Source of the DNA: DATATV01 sp035551355
Lineage (GTDB): Bacteria > Actinomycetota > Actinomycetes > Mycobacteriales > Pseudonocardiaceae
Reading direction: 5' to 3'
NCBI GenBank assembly: GCA_035551355.1
Contig: DASZNF010000017.1
Coordinates: 1 to 64,000 of the forward strand
DNA length: 64,000 nt
In this document: one piece after another, positions 56,110 to 64,000 of the stretch
How positions within the stretch are numbered: position 1 is the stretch's first letter
How the letters are laid out: every line of letters starts with the position of its first letter
The notes under the pieces: model-generated
Databases searched by the model: none
Seen by the model: only the letters and a program-made list of their open reading frames with translations
What the model was told of the DNA's origin: nothing
Made by a program: the position numbers and the translations under genes

Positions 56110-57906
56110 CTACAGGTACTGTCCGGTGTTCGTGGTGGTGTCGATCGCCCGCCCCGACTCCTGGTTCTTGCCGGTGACGAGGGTGCGGATGTAGACGATC
56201 CGCTCCCCCTTCTTGCCGGAGATCCGGGCCCAGTCGTCCGGGTTGGTGGTGTTGGGCAGGTCCTCGTTCTCCGCGAACTCGTCGACGATCGCGTTCAGCA
56301 GGTGCTGCACGCGCAGGCCGGGCTGCTTGGTCTCCAGCACCGACTTGATCGCCGCCTTCTTCGACCGGTCCACGATGTTCTGGATCATGGCGCCGGAGTT
56401 GAAGTCGCGGAAGTACAGGACCTCCTTGTCCCCGTTGGCGTAGGTCACCTCCAGGAACCGGTTCTCCTCGCTCTCGGCGTACATGCGCTCGACGGTGTGC
56501 TGAATCATCGCGTCGATGCAGGTGCGCCGGTCGCCGCCGAACTCGGCAAGGTCCTCGCTGTGGATCGGCAGGTTCGAGGTGAGGTACTTGGAGAAGATGT
56601 CCTTGGCCGCCTCGGCGTCCGGACGCTCGATCTTGATCTTCACATCGAGCCGGCCCGGCCGCAGGATCGCCGGGTCGATCATGTCCTCGCGGTTGGAGGC
56701 GCCGATGACGATGACGTTCTCCAACCCCTCCACACCGTCGATCTCGGACAGCAGCTGCGGCACGATCGTGGTCTCCACGTCGGAGGACACGCCGCTGCCC
56801 CGGGTGCGGAAGATCGAGTCCATCTCATCGAAGAACACGATCACCGGAGTGCCTTCGGAGGCCTTCTCCCTGGCCCGCTGGAAGATCAGCCGGATGTGCC
56901 GTTCGGTCTCGCCGACGAACTTGTTCAGCAGCTCCGGGCCCTTGATGTTCAGGAAGTAGGACTTGGCCTGACCATCGTCGTCCCCGCGGGCCAAGGCAAC
57001 CTGCTTGGCCAGCGAGTTGGCCACCGCCTTGGCGATCAGCGTCTTGCCGCAGCCAGGCGGGCCGTAGAGCAGCACGCCCTTGGGCGGGCGCAGTTCGTAC
57101 TCGGCGAACAGGTCGGAGTGCAGGAAGGGCAGTTCGACCGCGTCACGAATCTGCTCGATCTGGCGGAACAGGCCACCGATGTCCTCGTAGCGGACGTCGG
57201 GCACCTCCTCCAGCACCAGGTCCTCCACCTCGGCCTTGGGCACCCGTTCGTAGGCGTAGCCGGCCTTTCCGTCGACCAGCAGCGAATCGCCGGGCTTGAT
57301 GGTGGCGTCGGCCAGCGAGTCGGCCAGCCAGACCACCCGCTCCTCGTCGGCGTGACCGACCACCAGGGCGCGCAGCGGCCCGCCCTCGGGTTCGGCGGGC
57401 AGCACCTCACGCAGTGCGCACACCTCGCCCGTTCGTTCGAAATTCCCTCCTTCGACCACGGTGAGCGCCTCGTTGAGCCGCACCGACTGACCGACCCGGA
57501 GCTCTTCGCCTTCCACCGCTGGAGATACGGCGACGCGCATCCGGCGACCCGAGGTGAACACGTCGACCGTGTTGTCCTCGAATCGACGGAGGAACACTCC
57601 GTACCCACTCGGTGGCTGGGCGAGCCGGTCGACTTCTTCACGCAGGGCGAGAAGTTGACCCCGGGCCTCACGCAGCGTGTCGACCAGTTTCGCGTTCCGC
57701 TCGGTGAGCTGGCTCACACGTTCGGTCGCTTCGGCCAGGCGCTGCTCGAGCACCCGGGCCTGCCGCGGCGAGTCACTGATCTTGCGGCGCAAAAGCGCGA
57801 TTTCATCTTCAAGAAAACGGATCTGCGCGGACAACTCGGCACTGCTCTGGCCGGTGCTCCGCTCGCCACCCTCCTCGGGCTGGCTGTTGGGATGGTCGTG
57901 CTGCAT
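56110..57906 (-). CDS. mpa: Proteasome-associated AAA+ ATPase Mpa (ARC)
   Basis: 598 residues from ATG 57906; GTG 57915 in frame is possible. Coiled coil at about 24-98 (SAELSAQIRFLEDEIALLRR), tandem OB domains at about 100-235, AAA+ module with Walker A GPPGCGKT (282-289), Walker B VIVFFDEMD (Asp360, Glu361), sensor IGASNREDMIDP, and the C-terminal proteasome-docking motif GQYL. The coiled coil captures Pup, and the ATPase unfolds substrates into the PrcBA chamber. It stands apart from the dop-pafA block, separated by the Nudix and stress genes, as in other actinobacteria. Confidence 0.97.
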   Translation of the reverse strand: MQHDHPNSQPEEGGERSTGQSSAELSAQIRFLEDEIALLRRKISDSPRQARVLEQRLAEATERVSQLTERNAKLVDTLREARGQLLALREEVDRLAQPPSGYGVFLRRFEDNTVDVFTSGRRMRVAVSPAVEGEELRVGQSVRLNEALTVVEGGNFERTGEVCALREVLPAEPEGGPLRALVVGHADEERVVWLADSLADATIKPGDSLLVDGKAGYAYERVPKAEVEDLVLEEVPDVRYEDIGGLFRQIEQIRDAVELPFLHSDLFAEYELRPPKGVLLYGPPGCGKTLIAKAVANSLAKQVALARGDDDGQAKSYFLNIKGPELLNKFVGETERHIRLIFQRAREKASEGTPVIVFFDEMDSIFRTRGSGVSSDVETTIVPQLLSEIDGVEGLENVIVIGASNREDMIDPAILRPGRLDVKIKIERPDAEAAKDIFSKYLTSNLPIHSEDLAEFGGDRRTCIDAMIQHTVERMYAESEENRFLEVTYANGDKEVLYFRDFNSGAMIQNIVDRSKKAAIKSVLETKQPGLRVQHLLNAIVDEFAENEDLPNTTNPDDWARISGKKGERIVYIRTLVTGKNQESGRAIDTTTNTGQYL

Positions 57907-58150
57907 GTCCGGCACCTTCCTTCCCGCGGTCGTGTCCCCCACGGTACCGGCGATCACCGTCAATCGGGTGGATCTGTCCAGGTACTGGACCGGTCACAGT
58001 TCGGCTTCCGCCCGAGCGGGCGGCTTCGCTACTCCATCCCGGTGGCGATCGACGCCACCGGACAGCTACTTTGCGTCCAATCTTTAGCCCAACCGCGTTC
58101 ATGCCGATGACAACGCAAAACCCCCTGTGAGAGCGGTAAAGGAGCCCGTC

Positions 58151-58597
58151 GTGCGAAGCGGTTGGGTGCACGGCCGAACACGCTGGGTCATCGCCGCCGG
58201 CGGTCTGGCGGTGATCGTGCTCGGGTTCGGATCACTGTGGGTGTCGGGCGTGTTCCGGGCCACCGGAACGGGGTCAGCAACCGCACAGGTTTCGACGCCT
58301 CGCGCTGTGGCGCAACGGTTCGTCACCGCGATGGTGGCTCGGGACGCGGCCACGGTGACCGCGTTGATCTGTGATCGCGACCAAGGGGCCGCGTTCGCCG
58401 CGCAGCTGACCCAGGGCACCGAGCGGACCACCGCGGCCAGCCTGTCCGGCGATCCGAAGGTCAACGGGGACACCGCGGTGCAACCGGTGCATTACCAGGT
58501 CAGCATCGGGTCGGCCCGGCAGGCCGGGGACAGCGAGATCGTGCTGCGCCGCACCGCGAACTCGTGGTGTGTCACCGACATCGCCGGGGCGGCCTGA
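58151..58597 (+). CDS. Membrane-anchored NTF2-like (DUF4878-type) protein
   Basis: 148 residues from GTG 58151, with GGAG 7 bp upstream. One membrane helix (WVIAAGGLAVIVLGFGSLWV) and an extracellular domain beginning STPRAVAQRFVTAMVARDAATVTALIC and ending RRTANSWCVTDIAGAA. The two Cys may form a disulfide. The domain resembles the one of the next gene, which ends GGSWCIEKVVG, suggesting they are related by duplication. Function unknown. Divergent from mpa across 244 bp. Confidence 0.75.
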   Translation: MRSGWVHGRTRWVIAAGGLAVIVLGFGSLWVSGVFRATGTGSATAQVSTPRAVAQRFVTAMVARDAATVTALICDRDQGAAFAAQLTQGTERTTAASLSGDPKVNGDTAVQPVHYQVSIGSARQAGDSEIVLRRTANSWCVTDIAGAA

Positions 58598-58738
58598 GCG
58601 TCGCCGAGGGCGGACCGGCGCGGATTCGCGGGTTCCGCGGCGCCCCGGACGTATCGCCGCGTCGGGAGATCCGTACGGCGAATCCGGTGGAAGCGATAGC
58701 GTGCAGCCCTAGCGTGTCACACGACGAGGGGCCAGCTC

Positions 58739-59575
58739 ATGACCTATCCGCCGCAGCAGCCGGGCCCGTACGGTCAGCAGCCGGGGCAGCAACCGAGTCC
58801 GTACGGCCAACAGCCGGATCCCTATGCCCAGCAACAGGGTCAGCAGCCAGGACCGTACGGCGCCCCGAACCCCTACGGCCAGCAGCCGGGACAGCCGGGC
58901 GGTTACGGTCAGCCAGGGTCGTTCGGCCAGCCGGGTGGTTTTGGCCAGCAGCCCGGCCAACCAGGGAGTTATGGCCAGCCGGGCGCGCCGGACCAGTTCA
59001 GCGGCTGGGGCCAGCAGCCGCCCGGGTTCCCATCGGGCATGCCGCCGAAGAAACCGCGCAACACCGGGCTGCTGGTGGGCGTCATCATCGCCGTGGTCGT
59101 GGTGCTGGCCGGTCTCGGGGTCGGCGGGTATTTCCTGTTCGGGCACAAGAGCAATTCGTCCAACACCGCCGCCGGCGGGTTTTCGCCGAGCAGTTCGGCC
59201 GGCAGCGGCGGTTCCGGCTCCGGTTCCGGCGGGTCGGGTTCGGGTGGCAGTGGTTCCGGGGGTGCGACCGCCACCAGCGCGCAGTCGCTGGCCACCGCGG
59301 CGCTGAACGCGGTCAACGCGCACAGCCCCGACGGTTTCAACCAGCTTCTCTGCACGGACGCGAACGTCAAGACCAACCAGGCGCCGTCCAAGGAGACGAT
59401 GGACAACGACCAGCTGAAGGTGACCCCGGAAAACCTTCAGGTCAACGGAAACAACGCGACCGCGACCTTCCAGGAGAACGGTCTGGACACCAACGGTCAG
59501 CCCGCCACCGTGCAGGGCACGCTGACCCTGCAGAACAACGGCGGCAGCTGGTGCATCGAGAAGGTGGTCGGCTGA
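58739..59575 (+). CDS. Membrane protein with Pro/Gln/Gly-rich tail and NTF2-like extracellular domain
   Basis: 278 residues. Cytoplasmic residues 1-100 consist of PYGQQPGQQP-type repeats. A membrane helix (TGLLVGVIIAVVVVLAGLGV) follows, then a Gly/Ser-rich linker of about 40 residues (GSGSGGSGSGGSGSGG), and a C-terminal domain (LATAALNAVNAHSPDGFNQL, then SWCIEKV) with two Cys. Same architecture as the DUF4333 protein at 36182, which suggests a common cytoplasmic partner for PYGQ-rich tails. ATG 58739 start. Function unknown. Confidence 0.82.
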   Translation: MTYPPQQPGPYGQQPGQQPSPYGQQPDPYAQQQGQQPGPYGAPNPYGQQPGQPGGYGQPGSFGQPGGFGQQPGQPGSYGQPGAPDQFSGWGQQPPGFPSGMPPKKPRNTGLLVGVIIAVVVVLAGLGVGGYFLFGHKSNSSNTAAGGFSPSSSAGSGGSGSGSGGSGSGGSGSGGATATSAQSLATAALNAVNAHSPDGFNQLLCTDANVKTNQAPSKETMDNDQLKVTPENLQVNGNNATATFQENGLDTNGQPATVQGTLTLQNNGGSWCIEKVVG

Positions 59576-59584
59576 CCGGCGGGC

Positions 59585-60418
59585 TCAGCCGGTGCTGGGG
59601 CGGCGCTGCTGGCGCATCGGGGTGACGCCCTCGGCCAACTTGCGGGTGGTGAGCAGGAACGCGGTGTGCGCGACCATCCGGTGTTCCGGGCGGACGGCCA
59701 GGCCGACCACGTGCCAGGGCCGCATCAGTGTTTCCCACGCCTCCGGCTCGGTCCAGCACTGCTGTTCCCGGATCGCCTCGGTCACCCGGGACAGCTGGGT
59801 CGTGGTGGCCACGTAGACCACCAGGATGCCGCCGGAGATCAGGCTGGCCGCCACCGTGGGCAGCACGTCCCACGGGGCCAGCATGTCCAGCACCACCCGG
59901 TCCACCTGCTCGTCGGCGTCGTGGGTGATGACGTCGGCCACCCGCAGTGTCCAGTTCGCGGGCGGCGCGCCGACGAACTCGTGCACGTTGCGGACGGCGT
60001 GCTCGGCATGGTCGGGCCGCGCCTCGTAGGAGGTGACGGTGCCCTCCGGGCCGACCGCGCGCAGCAGCGAGCAGGTCAGCGCACCCGACCCGGCACCGGC
60101 CTCCAGCACTCGCGCGCCCGGGAAGACGTCGCCCCACATCAGGATCTGCGCGGCGTCCTTCGGGTAGATCACCTGCGCGCCGCGCGGCATGGACAGCACG
60201 TAGTCGGCCAGCCGGGGGCGCAGCGCGAGGAACGACATGTTGCCCGATGAGGTGACGATCGAGCCCTCGTCCAGGCCGATGATCTTGTCGTGGTCCAGCG
60301 CGCCGCGGTGGGTGTGGTAGGTCTGCCCCGGCGTCAGCACGACCGTGTAGTGCCGGCCTTTCGGGTCGGTCAACTGGACCCGGTCGCCGGGACGGAACGG
60401 GCCGCTGGCAGTGCTCAC
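59585..60418 (-). CDS. trmI: tRNA (adenine-N1)-methyltransferase TrmI
   Basis: 277 residues, equivalent to Rv2118c. N-terminal strand domain (FRPGDRVQLTDPKGRHYTVV), then the SAM site VLEAGAGSGALTCSLL (residues 104 onward), GTVTSYEARPDHAEHAVRN and the catalytic-site strand VDRVVLDMLAPWDVLP. It methylates A58 (and A57 in some archaea) in the T-loop of tRNA. GGAACGCC rather than a strong ribosome-binding site precedes the ATG. Two hairpins lie in the 149 bp upstream. Confidence 0.94.
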   Translation of the reverse strand: MSTASGPFRPGDRVQLTDPKGRHYTVVLTPGQTYHTHRGALDHDKIIGLDEGSIVTSSGNMSFLALRPRLADYVLSMPRGAQVIYPKDAAQILMWGDVFPGARVLEAGAGSGALTCSLLRAVGPEGTVTSYEARPDHAEHAVRNVHEFVGAPPANWTLRVADVITHDADEQVDRVVLDMLAPWDVLPTVAASLISGGILVVYVATTTQLSRVTEAIREQQCWTEPEAWETLMRPWHVVGLAVRPEHRMVAHTAFLLTTRKLAEGVTPMRQQRRPSTG

Positions 60419-60455
60419 CGAGGAACGCCTTTCGATTTCGGATTGTCAGAAGAGA

Positions 60456-60484
60456 ACACCGGGCAGGGTCGGCCCGCCCGGTGT
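60456..60484 (-). terminator. Hairpin in the M50-trmI gap
   Basis: ACACCGGGC (60456-60464) and GCCCGGTGT (60476-60484) make a 9-bp perfect stem with an 11-nt loop. It lies 38 bp upstream of the trmI start, so it could be a terminator or part of the trmI leader. Confidence 0.5.
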
Positions 60485-60486
60485 AT

Positions 60487-60543
60487 CAGAACTCCAGGCA
60501 CGGTAACCGCTCGGCTCGCGGTGCCACCGTGCTGGGAGTTCTG
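60487..60543 (-). terminator. Long imperfect hairpin after the site-2 protease gene
   Basis: 60487-60504 (CAGAACTCCAGGCACGGT) pairs with 60526-60543 over 16 of 18 positions. It is 25 bp after the stop of the site-2 protease gene, and fits a terminator for that gene. Together with the hairpin at 60456 it forms a two-stem structured region in front of trmI. Confidence 0.55.
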
Positions 60544-60567
60544 CTTCGATCCTGGCAGAAGGACCGA

Positions 60568-61707
60568 TCAGCCCATGGCCCGGGCCGCCAGCGCCGCGCG
60601 CAGGTCCTCGCGCAGCAGCACCCCGGAGGGGCGGCCATCCTCGTCGACCACGAGGAATTGCCAGGCCGCGGTTTCCCGGACCCGCGCGGCGATCTCCTCG
60701 CCCGGTTCACCGGCGAACAGCACGGTGTCCGGCCGGATCGGGAAGGCGGCCTGTTCGGCCGGGGCCAGCGGGGAGGTCATGGCCAGTTGCTGGGCGGCGA
60801 CCTCGTCGAGCAGTCCGGCCGCCATGCCGTCCGGGCGCACCAGCACCACGCCCCGGCCGGCCGCCGCGTGCAGCGTGTCGGCCACCGGGCTTTCCGCGGG
60901 CAGTTGCAGGACCGGGCGCAGAATCTGGCTCAGCAGCAACCCTTCCGGCCATTCCCGCTTCTGGTCGGCGGCCAGTTCGCTGCTCGCGCCCGCCGCCACG
61001 AACCACGCGGTGAACAGCGACACGCCCAGCCACAGCCACTGCATGGGGTCGGACACCAGCAGCCGGTTGATGGCCCAGATGACCAGCCCGACCGCGACGA
61101 TGCCGCCACCGACCACGGCCAGCCGGGTGCCCAGCCGGCGTTTGCCGGTGAGCTTCCAGATGCCGGCGCGCAGCATCAGCCCGCCGTCCAGCGGCACGCC
61201 GGGCAGCAGGTTGAACCCGGCGACCAGCAGGTTGGCCAGCCCGCAGCCGTGCAGCAGCACTTCGACGGTGCCGGTGGGGTGCAGCACGAGGATGGCCAGG
61301 AAGCACACCCCGGCCAGCAGCAGCGACACCGCCGGACCGGCCGCGGCGACCCAGCCTTCCTGGCCGGGCTCCCGGGGGGAGCGGCTCACCTCGGTGAGGC
61401 CGCCGAGCAGGAACAGCCGCAGCCGCCGGACCGGGATGTTCATGGCCAGGGCGACCAGGCAGTGGCCGAGTTCGTGGGCGATCACCGACAGACCGAGCAC
61501 GATGGTGAAGGCGAGGGCGACGCCGATGGCCGCCCAGATGTTCACGCCGGGTTCCTGCACCCGGGCCAGCGTGGTGTAGGTGATGGTCACCACCAGCGAG
61601 CCGAGCCACCAGGATGGCGAGAGCAGCACCGGGACGCCGCGCACGCGGAACAGGAGCAGGCCGCCGACCTCGTCGAGGGTCCGGTTTCGTCGGGTATGCG
61701 CGGTCAC
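60568..61707 (-). CDS. Site-2 protease-type M50 metallopeptidase with CBS domains
   Basis: 379 residues from GTG 61707 (VTAHTRRNRTLDEV). Membrane protease core: helix with HELGH in LSVIAHELGHCLVALAM and the second metal site LPGVPLDGGLMLRA. C-terminal CBS pair from about residue 250 (LPAESPVADTLHAAAGRGVV and LVVDEDGRPSGVLLREDL). Such S2P/SpoIVFB-like proteases cleave membrane-bound anti-sigma factors or transcription regulators, and the CBS part senses nucleotides. In M. tuberculosis trmI is divergent from the RecB-like nuclease gene; here this protease gene sits between them. Confidence 0.9.
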   Translation of the reverse strand: MTAHTRRNRTLDEVGGLLLFRVRGVPVLLSPSWWLGSLVVTITYTTLARVQEPGVNIWAAIGVALAFTIVLGLSVIAHELGHCLVALAMNIPVRRLRLFLLGGLTEVSRSPREPGQEGWVAAAGPAVSLLLAGVCFLAILVLHPTGTVEVLLHGCGLANLLVAGFNLLPGVPLDGGLMLRAGIWKLTGKRRLGTRLAVVGGGIVAVGLVIWAINRLLVSDPMQWLWLGVSLFTAWFVAAGASSELAADQKREWPEGLLLSQILRPVLQLPAESPVADTLHAAAGRGVVLVRPDGMAAGLLDEVAAQQLAMTSPLAPAEQAAFPIRPDTVLFAGEPGEEIAARVRETAAWQFLVVDEDGRPSGVLLREDLRAALAARAMG

Positions 61708-61754
61708 GGAAGGTAGCCTAGATCCCGCCACGTCTACGTGCCGTGAGACCGGTG

Positions 61755-61776
61755 TGTCGGTGGGTTGGCATACTCT
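61755..61776 (+). promoter_or_regulatory. RecA-NDp (PafBC-type) promoter in front of the RecB-like nuclease gene
   Basis: TGTCGGTG (61755-61762), 8 bp, TACTCT (61771-61776). This matches the mycobacterial RecA-NDp consensus TGTCRGTG-N8-TAnnnT, bound by PafBC with RNA polymerase after DNA damage, at every defined position. The -10 ends 7 bp before ATG 61784, so the mRNA is probably leaderless. Reading the other TGTCGGTG octamers I noticed in this window on both strands, none has TAnnnT at the right distance. Confidence 0.75.
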
Positions 61777-61783
61777 CCGCATC

Positions 61784-62668
61784 ATGGTCGACACGGTGAC
61801 GGAACAACCAGTATCCGAACGCACGCGGCGTCGACCGGCCCTGTCGCCGTCACGCGCCAGCGATTTCAAGCAGTGCCCGTTGCTCTACCGCTTTCGGGCG
61901 GTGGACCGGTTGCCGGAGAAGGCAACCCGGGCGCAGGTGCGCGGCACGGTGGTGCACGCCGCGCTGGAGCGGATGTTCGGGCTGCCCGCGGCCGAGCGGG
62001 TGCCGGATGCGGCGCGGGCGTTGATCCAGCCGTGCTGGAGCGATCTGCTGGCCGAGCGGCCGGAGCTGGTGGAGATGTTCGACGGGGCCGACGACCCGGA
62101 GATCGAGCAGTGGCTGGAGTCGGCGCGGGCGTTGCTGGGCGGGTATTTCGGTTTGGAGGATCCGCGCGGGCTGGAGCCGCAGGCGTGCGAGCTGCGGGTG
62201 GAGACCGAGCTGGAGTCCGGGTTGCTGCTGCGTGGTTTCATCGACCGGCTGGACGTGGCGCCCAGCGGTGACATCCGGGTGGTCGACTACAAAACGGGTG
62301 CGGCGCCCCGGGAGTTCTTCGAGGCCAAGGCGCTGTTCCAGATGAAGTTCTATGCCCTGGCGCTGTACCGCTTGCGTGGTGTCGTGCCGAGGGTGCTGCG
62401 GCTGATGTACCTGGCCGACAAGCAGGATCTGGTCTACTCGCCCGACGAGGCGGAGCTGATCCGGTTCGAGAAGTTGCTGGACGCGGTGTGGCAGGCGATC
62501 CTGCGGGCCGGCAAGACCGGCGACTTCCCGCCGAACCCGAGCCGGCTGTGCGACTACTGCGACCACAAGCCGCTGTGCCCGGCGTTCGGCGGTACCCCTC
62601 CCCCGTACCCGGGTTGGCCGGACGACGGGGCCAGTGCGAGTGAGTCCGCTTTGGATCGGGCAGACTGA
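61784..62668 (+). CDS. RecB-like nuclease with Cys cluster (PD-(D/E)XK)
   Basis: 294 residues, equivalent to Rv2119 in position. The RecB-nuclease residues are readable: His in VRGTVVHAALERM, Asp in LLRGFIDRLDV, Asp-Lys in VVDYKTGAAP and QMKFYALALYR. Cys31 (SDFKQCPLLYRF) and Cys256, Cys259, Cys265 (CDYCDHKPLC) form the C...C-x2-C-x5-C set that binds a 4Fe-4S cluster in AddB/Cas4-type nucleases. There is no helicase domain. No cas genes are nearby, so a DNA-repair role is likelier, and the PafBC-type promoter supports it. Confidence 0.92.
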   Translation: MVDTVTEQPVSERTRRRPALSPSRASDFKQCPLLYRFRAVDRLPEKATRAQVRGTVVHAALERMFGLPAAERVPDAARALIQPCWSDLLAERPELVEMFDGADDPEIEQWLESARALLGGYFGLEDPRGLEPQACELRVETELESGLLLRGFIDRLDVAPSGDIRVVDYKTGAAPREFFEAKALFQMKFYALALYRLRGVVPRVLRLMYLADKQDLVYSPDEAELIRFEKLLDAVWQAILRAGKTGDFPPNPSRLCDYCDHKPLCPAFGGTPPPYPGWPDDGASASESALDRAD

Positions 62669-62672
62669 GGCG

Positions 62673-63455
62673 GTGGGTTTGTCTGCCTTCTACCAGCCGC
62701 TAGGTGACAATCGCTACCGTTCGACGAAGTGGACCACCGGTCCATGGTCGAGCGAGAGCCAGCACATGGGTCCGCCCTCGGCGCTGCTGCTCCGCGAGCT
62801 GGAGCGCGCCGCATCGAACCCGGATGGCTCCTTCGCCCGGATCACCGTGGAGATCCTTGGGCCGGTACCGGTGGCCGAGGTCGAAGTCCGGGCCAAAGTA
62901 GACCGTCCCGGTAGGTCGGTCGAACTACTGTCGGCCGAACTTGTCGCGGGTGGCCGGGCGGTGGCGCGGGCGTCCGCGTGGCGCATGATCGCCACCGACA
63001 CGACCGAGGTGTCGGCCGGGCTGGGCAACCCGTTGCGCTCCCCCGAACAAGCCGAGCCTGTGTTCGGCCGGCCGGAGGGCTGGCACCCCGGTTACCTGGA
63101 CGCGATGGAATGGCTGTCGTTGAAGGGCGGCATCCACGAGTTGGGGGACGCCACGGTGTGGGTTCGTCAGCGGGTGCCGCTGGTCGAGGGCGAGCGCCCC
63201 AGTGGCTTGCAGCGCCTGCTCACCGTCGCCGACTCCGGCAACGGCGTGTCGAATCGCCTCGATCTGCGGCGCTGGCTGTTCATCAACACGGAGCTGACCG
63301 TGCACGTGTGGCGCGAGCCCAAGGGCGAGTGGATCGGGCTGGACGCGACCACGGCCGTCGGCTCGAACGGGGTCGGTACGGCGAGCAGCGTGCTGCATGA
63401 CATCGACGGCCCGGTTGGGCGCGGCGCGCAGGCGTTGCTGGTGCGTCCGAGGTAG
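62673..63455 (+). CDS. Acyl-CoA thioesterase-like (TesB-type) protein
   Basis: 260 residues from GTG 62673, 4 bp after the nuclease stop. It has two hotdog domains: the N-terminal one with STKWTTGPWSSESQHMGPPS and FARITVEILGPVPVAEVEV, the C-terminal one with GLQRLLTVADSGNGVSNRLD and FINTELTVHVWREPKGEW. It matches the 4HBT_3-type thioesterase family that hydrolyses acyl-CoA. Probably co-transcribed with the RecB-like nuclease, although the functions seem unrelated. It replaces the membrane-protein gene found here in M. tuberculosis. Confidence 0.88.
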   Translation: MGLSAFYQPLGDNRYRSTKWTTGPWSSESQHMGPPSALLLRELERAASNPDGSFARITVEILGPVPVAEVEVRAKVDRPGRSVELLSAELVAGGRAVARASAWRMIATDTTEVSAGLGNPLRSPEQAEPVFGRPEGWHPGYLDAMEWLSLKGGIHELGDATVWVRQRVPLVEGERPSGLQRLLTVADSGNGVSNRLDLRRWLFINTELTVHVWREPKGEWIGLDATTAVGSNGVGTASSVLHDIDGPVGRGAQALLVRPR

Positions 63456-63516
63456 CCCCGGGGTGAGGTTGGGGGAAGAGCCCCGCTGTCCGTGCCGCGG
63501 GCGAGCCCAAAAAAGA

Positions 63517-63562
63517 TCACCGGCCCACAATCCCGGCAACAGCAAGGAAAATGGGCCGGTGA
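63517..63562. terminator. Hairpin between thioesterase and hisG
   Basis: TCACCGGCCCA (63517-63527) and TGGGCCGGTGA (63552-63562) form an 11-bp perfect stem with a 24-nt loop, 34 bp from the hisG stop and 61 bp from the thioesterase stop. A likely bidirectional terminator. Confidence 0.65.
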
Positions 63563-63596
63563 CCGGAACGGACTCAGGGCCGGCAGCTCCGAGACT

Positions 63597-64000
63597 TCAC
63601 AGTCGGCAGGACCGGATGTCCGACGCCAGCACCGCCTTCGCGCCCAGCGCCGCCAACTCGTCCATCAACTGGTTGGCCTGCCGCCGCGGCACCATCGAGC
63701 GCACCGCGACCCAGCCCGGGTTGGCCAGCGGCGCGACCGTGGGCGATTCCACCCCGGGCGTCGTGGCCACGGCCTGGTCCAGCAGCTCCTGCGGGCAGTC
63801 GTAGTCGAGCATCAGGTACTGCTGCGCATAAACCACACCCTGCAGGCGCGCGGCGAGCTGGGTTTTGGCCGGCCGGTCCTCGGCATCGGCGCCCTCGATG
63901 AGCACCGCCTCGGACACGCAGATCGGGTCGCCGAACGCGACCAGGTTGTGCTGGCGCAACGTCCGGCCGGAGCCGACCACGTCGGCGACCGCGTCGGCCA
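63597..64000 (-). CDS. hisG: ATP phosphoribosyltransferase HisG, C-terminal part
   Basis: The last 134 codons are in the window; the gene continues beyond 64000. The 13-residue phosphate loop end DVVGSGRTLRQHNL belongs to the catalytic domain 2. The regulatory HisG_C ferredoxin-like domain follows (GVVYAQQYLMLDYDCPQELL, then QANQLMDELAALGAKAVL) and marks the long, histidine-feedback-inhibited form. It catalyses the first step of histidine biosynthesis from ATP and PRPP. It is also the end of the collinear block with M. tuberculosis (Rv2121c). Confidence 0.96.
   Translation of the reverse strand, partial: ADAVADVVGSGRTLRQHNLVAFGDPICVSEAVLIEGADAEDRPAKTQLAARLQGVVYAQQYLMLDYDCPQELLDQAVATTPGVESPTVAPLANPGWVAVRSMVPRRQANQLMDELAALGAKAVLASDIRSCRL

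Noticed and set aside
56107..58110. 667-codon open frame on the + strand opposite mpa
   Set aside because: Antisense shadow of a fully conserved AAA+ ATPase gene.
61784..62668. Cas4 nuclease
   Set aside because: The Fe-S RecB-like domain is similar, but there is no CRISPR array or cas gene, and synteny with Rv2118c-Rv2119 indicates the stand-alone actinobacterial nuclease.
1..64000. Secondary-metabolite gene cluster or prophage
   Set aside because: No polyketide synthase, peptide synthetase, terpene synthase, phage structural or integrase genes were seen.

Overview
The window is a very GC-rich, gene-dense actinobacterial chromosome segment. GTG starts, 4-bp start/stop overlaps and apparently leaderless starts are common. 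A complete Pup-proteasome gene set (dop, pup, prcB, prcA, pafA, mpa), PafBC regulators, twin-arginine translocase genes, two F420-type flavin oxidoreductases and a HelY helicase place it in the Actinobacteria. Overall style suggests a Pseudonocardiaceae-like organism (inference). No tRNA, rRNA, CRISPR array, prophage or complete insertion sequence was seen.

Region 1 (1-14.4 kb) holds conserved actinobacterial genes of unknown role (DUF3097, DUF3090 and SCO1664 families, DUF2630), an S9 peptidase overlapping an S66 LD-carboxypeptidase, a GlxA/AraC regulator divergent from a membrane-protein plus two-subunit molybdenum hydroxylase operon, an SLC13-type permease, and an ArsR-SRPBCC-RibD-like operon. 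The one long stretch without an intact gene (14366-15225) contains a 10-bp tandem repeat and the relic of a 2'-5' RNA ligase-family gene broken by an in-frame TGA.

Region 2 (15.2-21.7 kb) has an operon HAD phosphatase - APH-type kinase - acyl-CoA dehydrogenase, the same three modules in the same order as the fused human enzyme ACAD10, with a TetR-type palindrome between its -35 and -10 elements. A TetR/aldo-keto reductase divergon with two near-perfect operators and a metallo-beta-lactamase-fold hydrolase follow.

Region 3 (21.7-31.8 kb) is a peptide-utilisation locus: a five-gene Dpp/Opp ABC importer, whose binding protein seems to be held by a C-terminal membrane helix, diverges from an M55 D-aminopeptidase and an M20 peptidase. 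A Pr6Pr membrane protein and a secreted SGNH hydrolase come next.

Region 4 (31.8-64 kb) is largely collinear with the Mycobacterium tuberculosis block Rv2089c-Rv2121c (known synteny): Xaa-Pro peptidase, 5'-3' exonuclease, DUF4333 protein, helY, tatC, tatA, pafC, pafB, pafA, prcA, prcB, pup, dop, mpa, trmI, RecB-like nuclease, hisG. Local insertions include a MBL/PPOX/TetR set between helY and tatC, a putative metal-handling module (45.8-48.6 kb) between pafB and pafA, and a DsbA-family oxidoreductase between pafA and prcA. Pup is deamidated by Dop, ligated to substrates by PafA, and recognised by Mpa, which feeds the PrcBA core. PafB and PafC are DNA-damage transcription activators; a sequence matching their RecA-NDp promoter lies in front of the RecB-like nuclease gene at 61.8 kb.

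The most interesting signals are the ACAD10-like operon and its operator, the PafBC-type promoter, an AT-rich repeated element of about 40 bp found twice, the paired GlxA-type operators, and the metal module inside the proteasome cluster.
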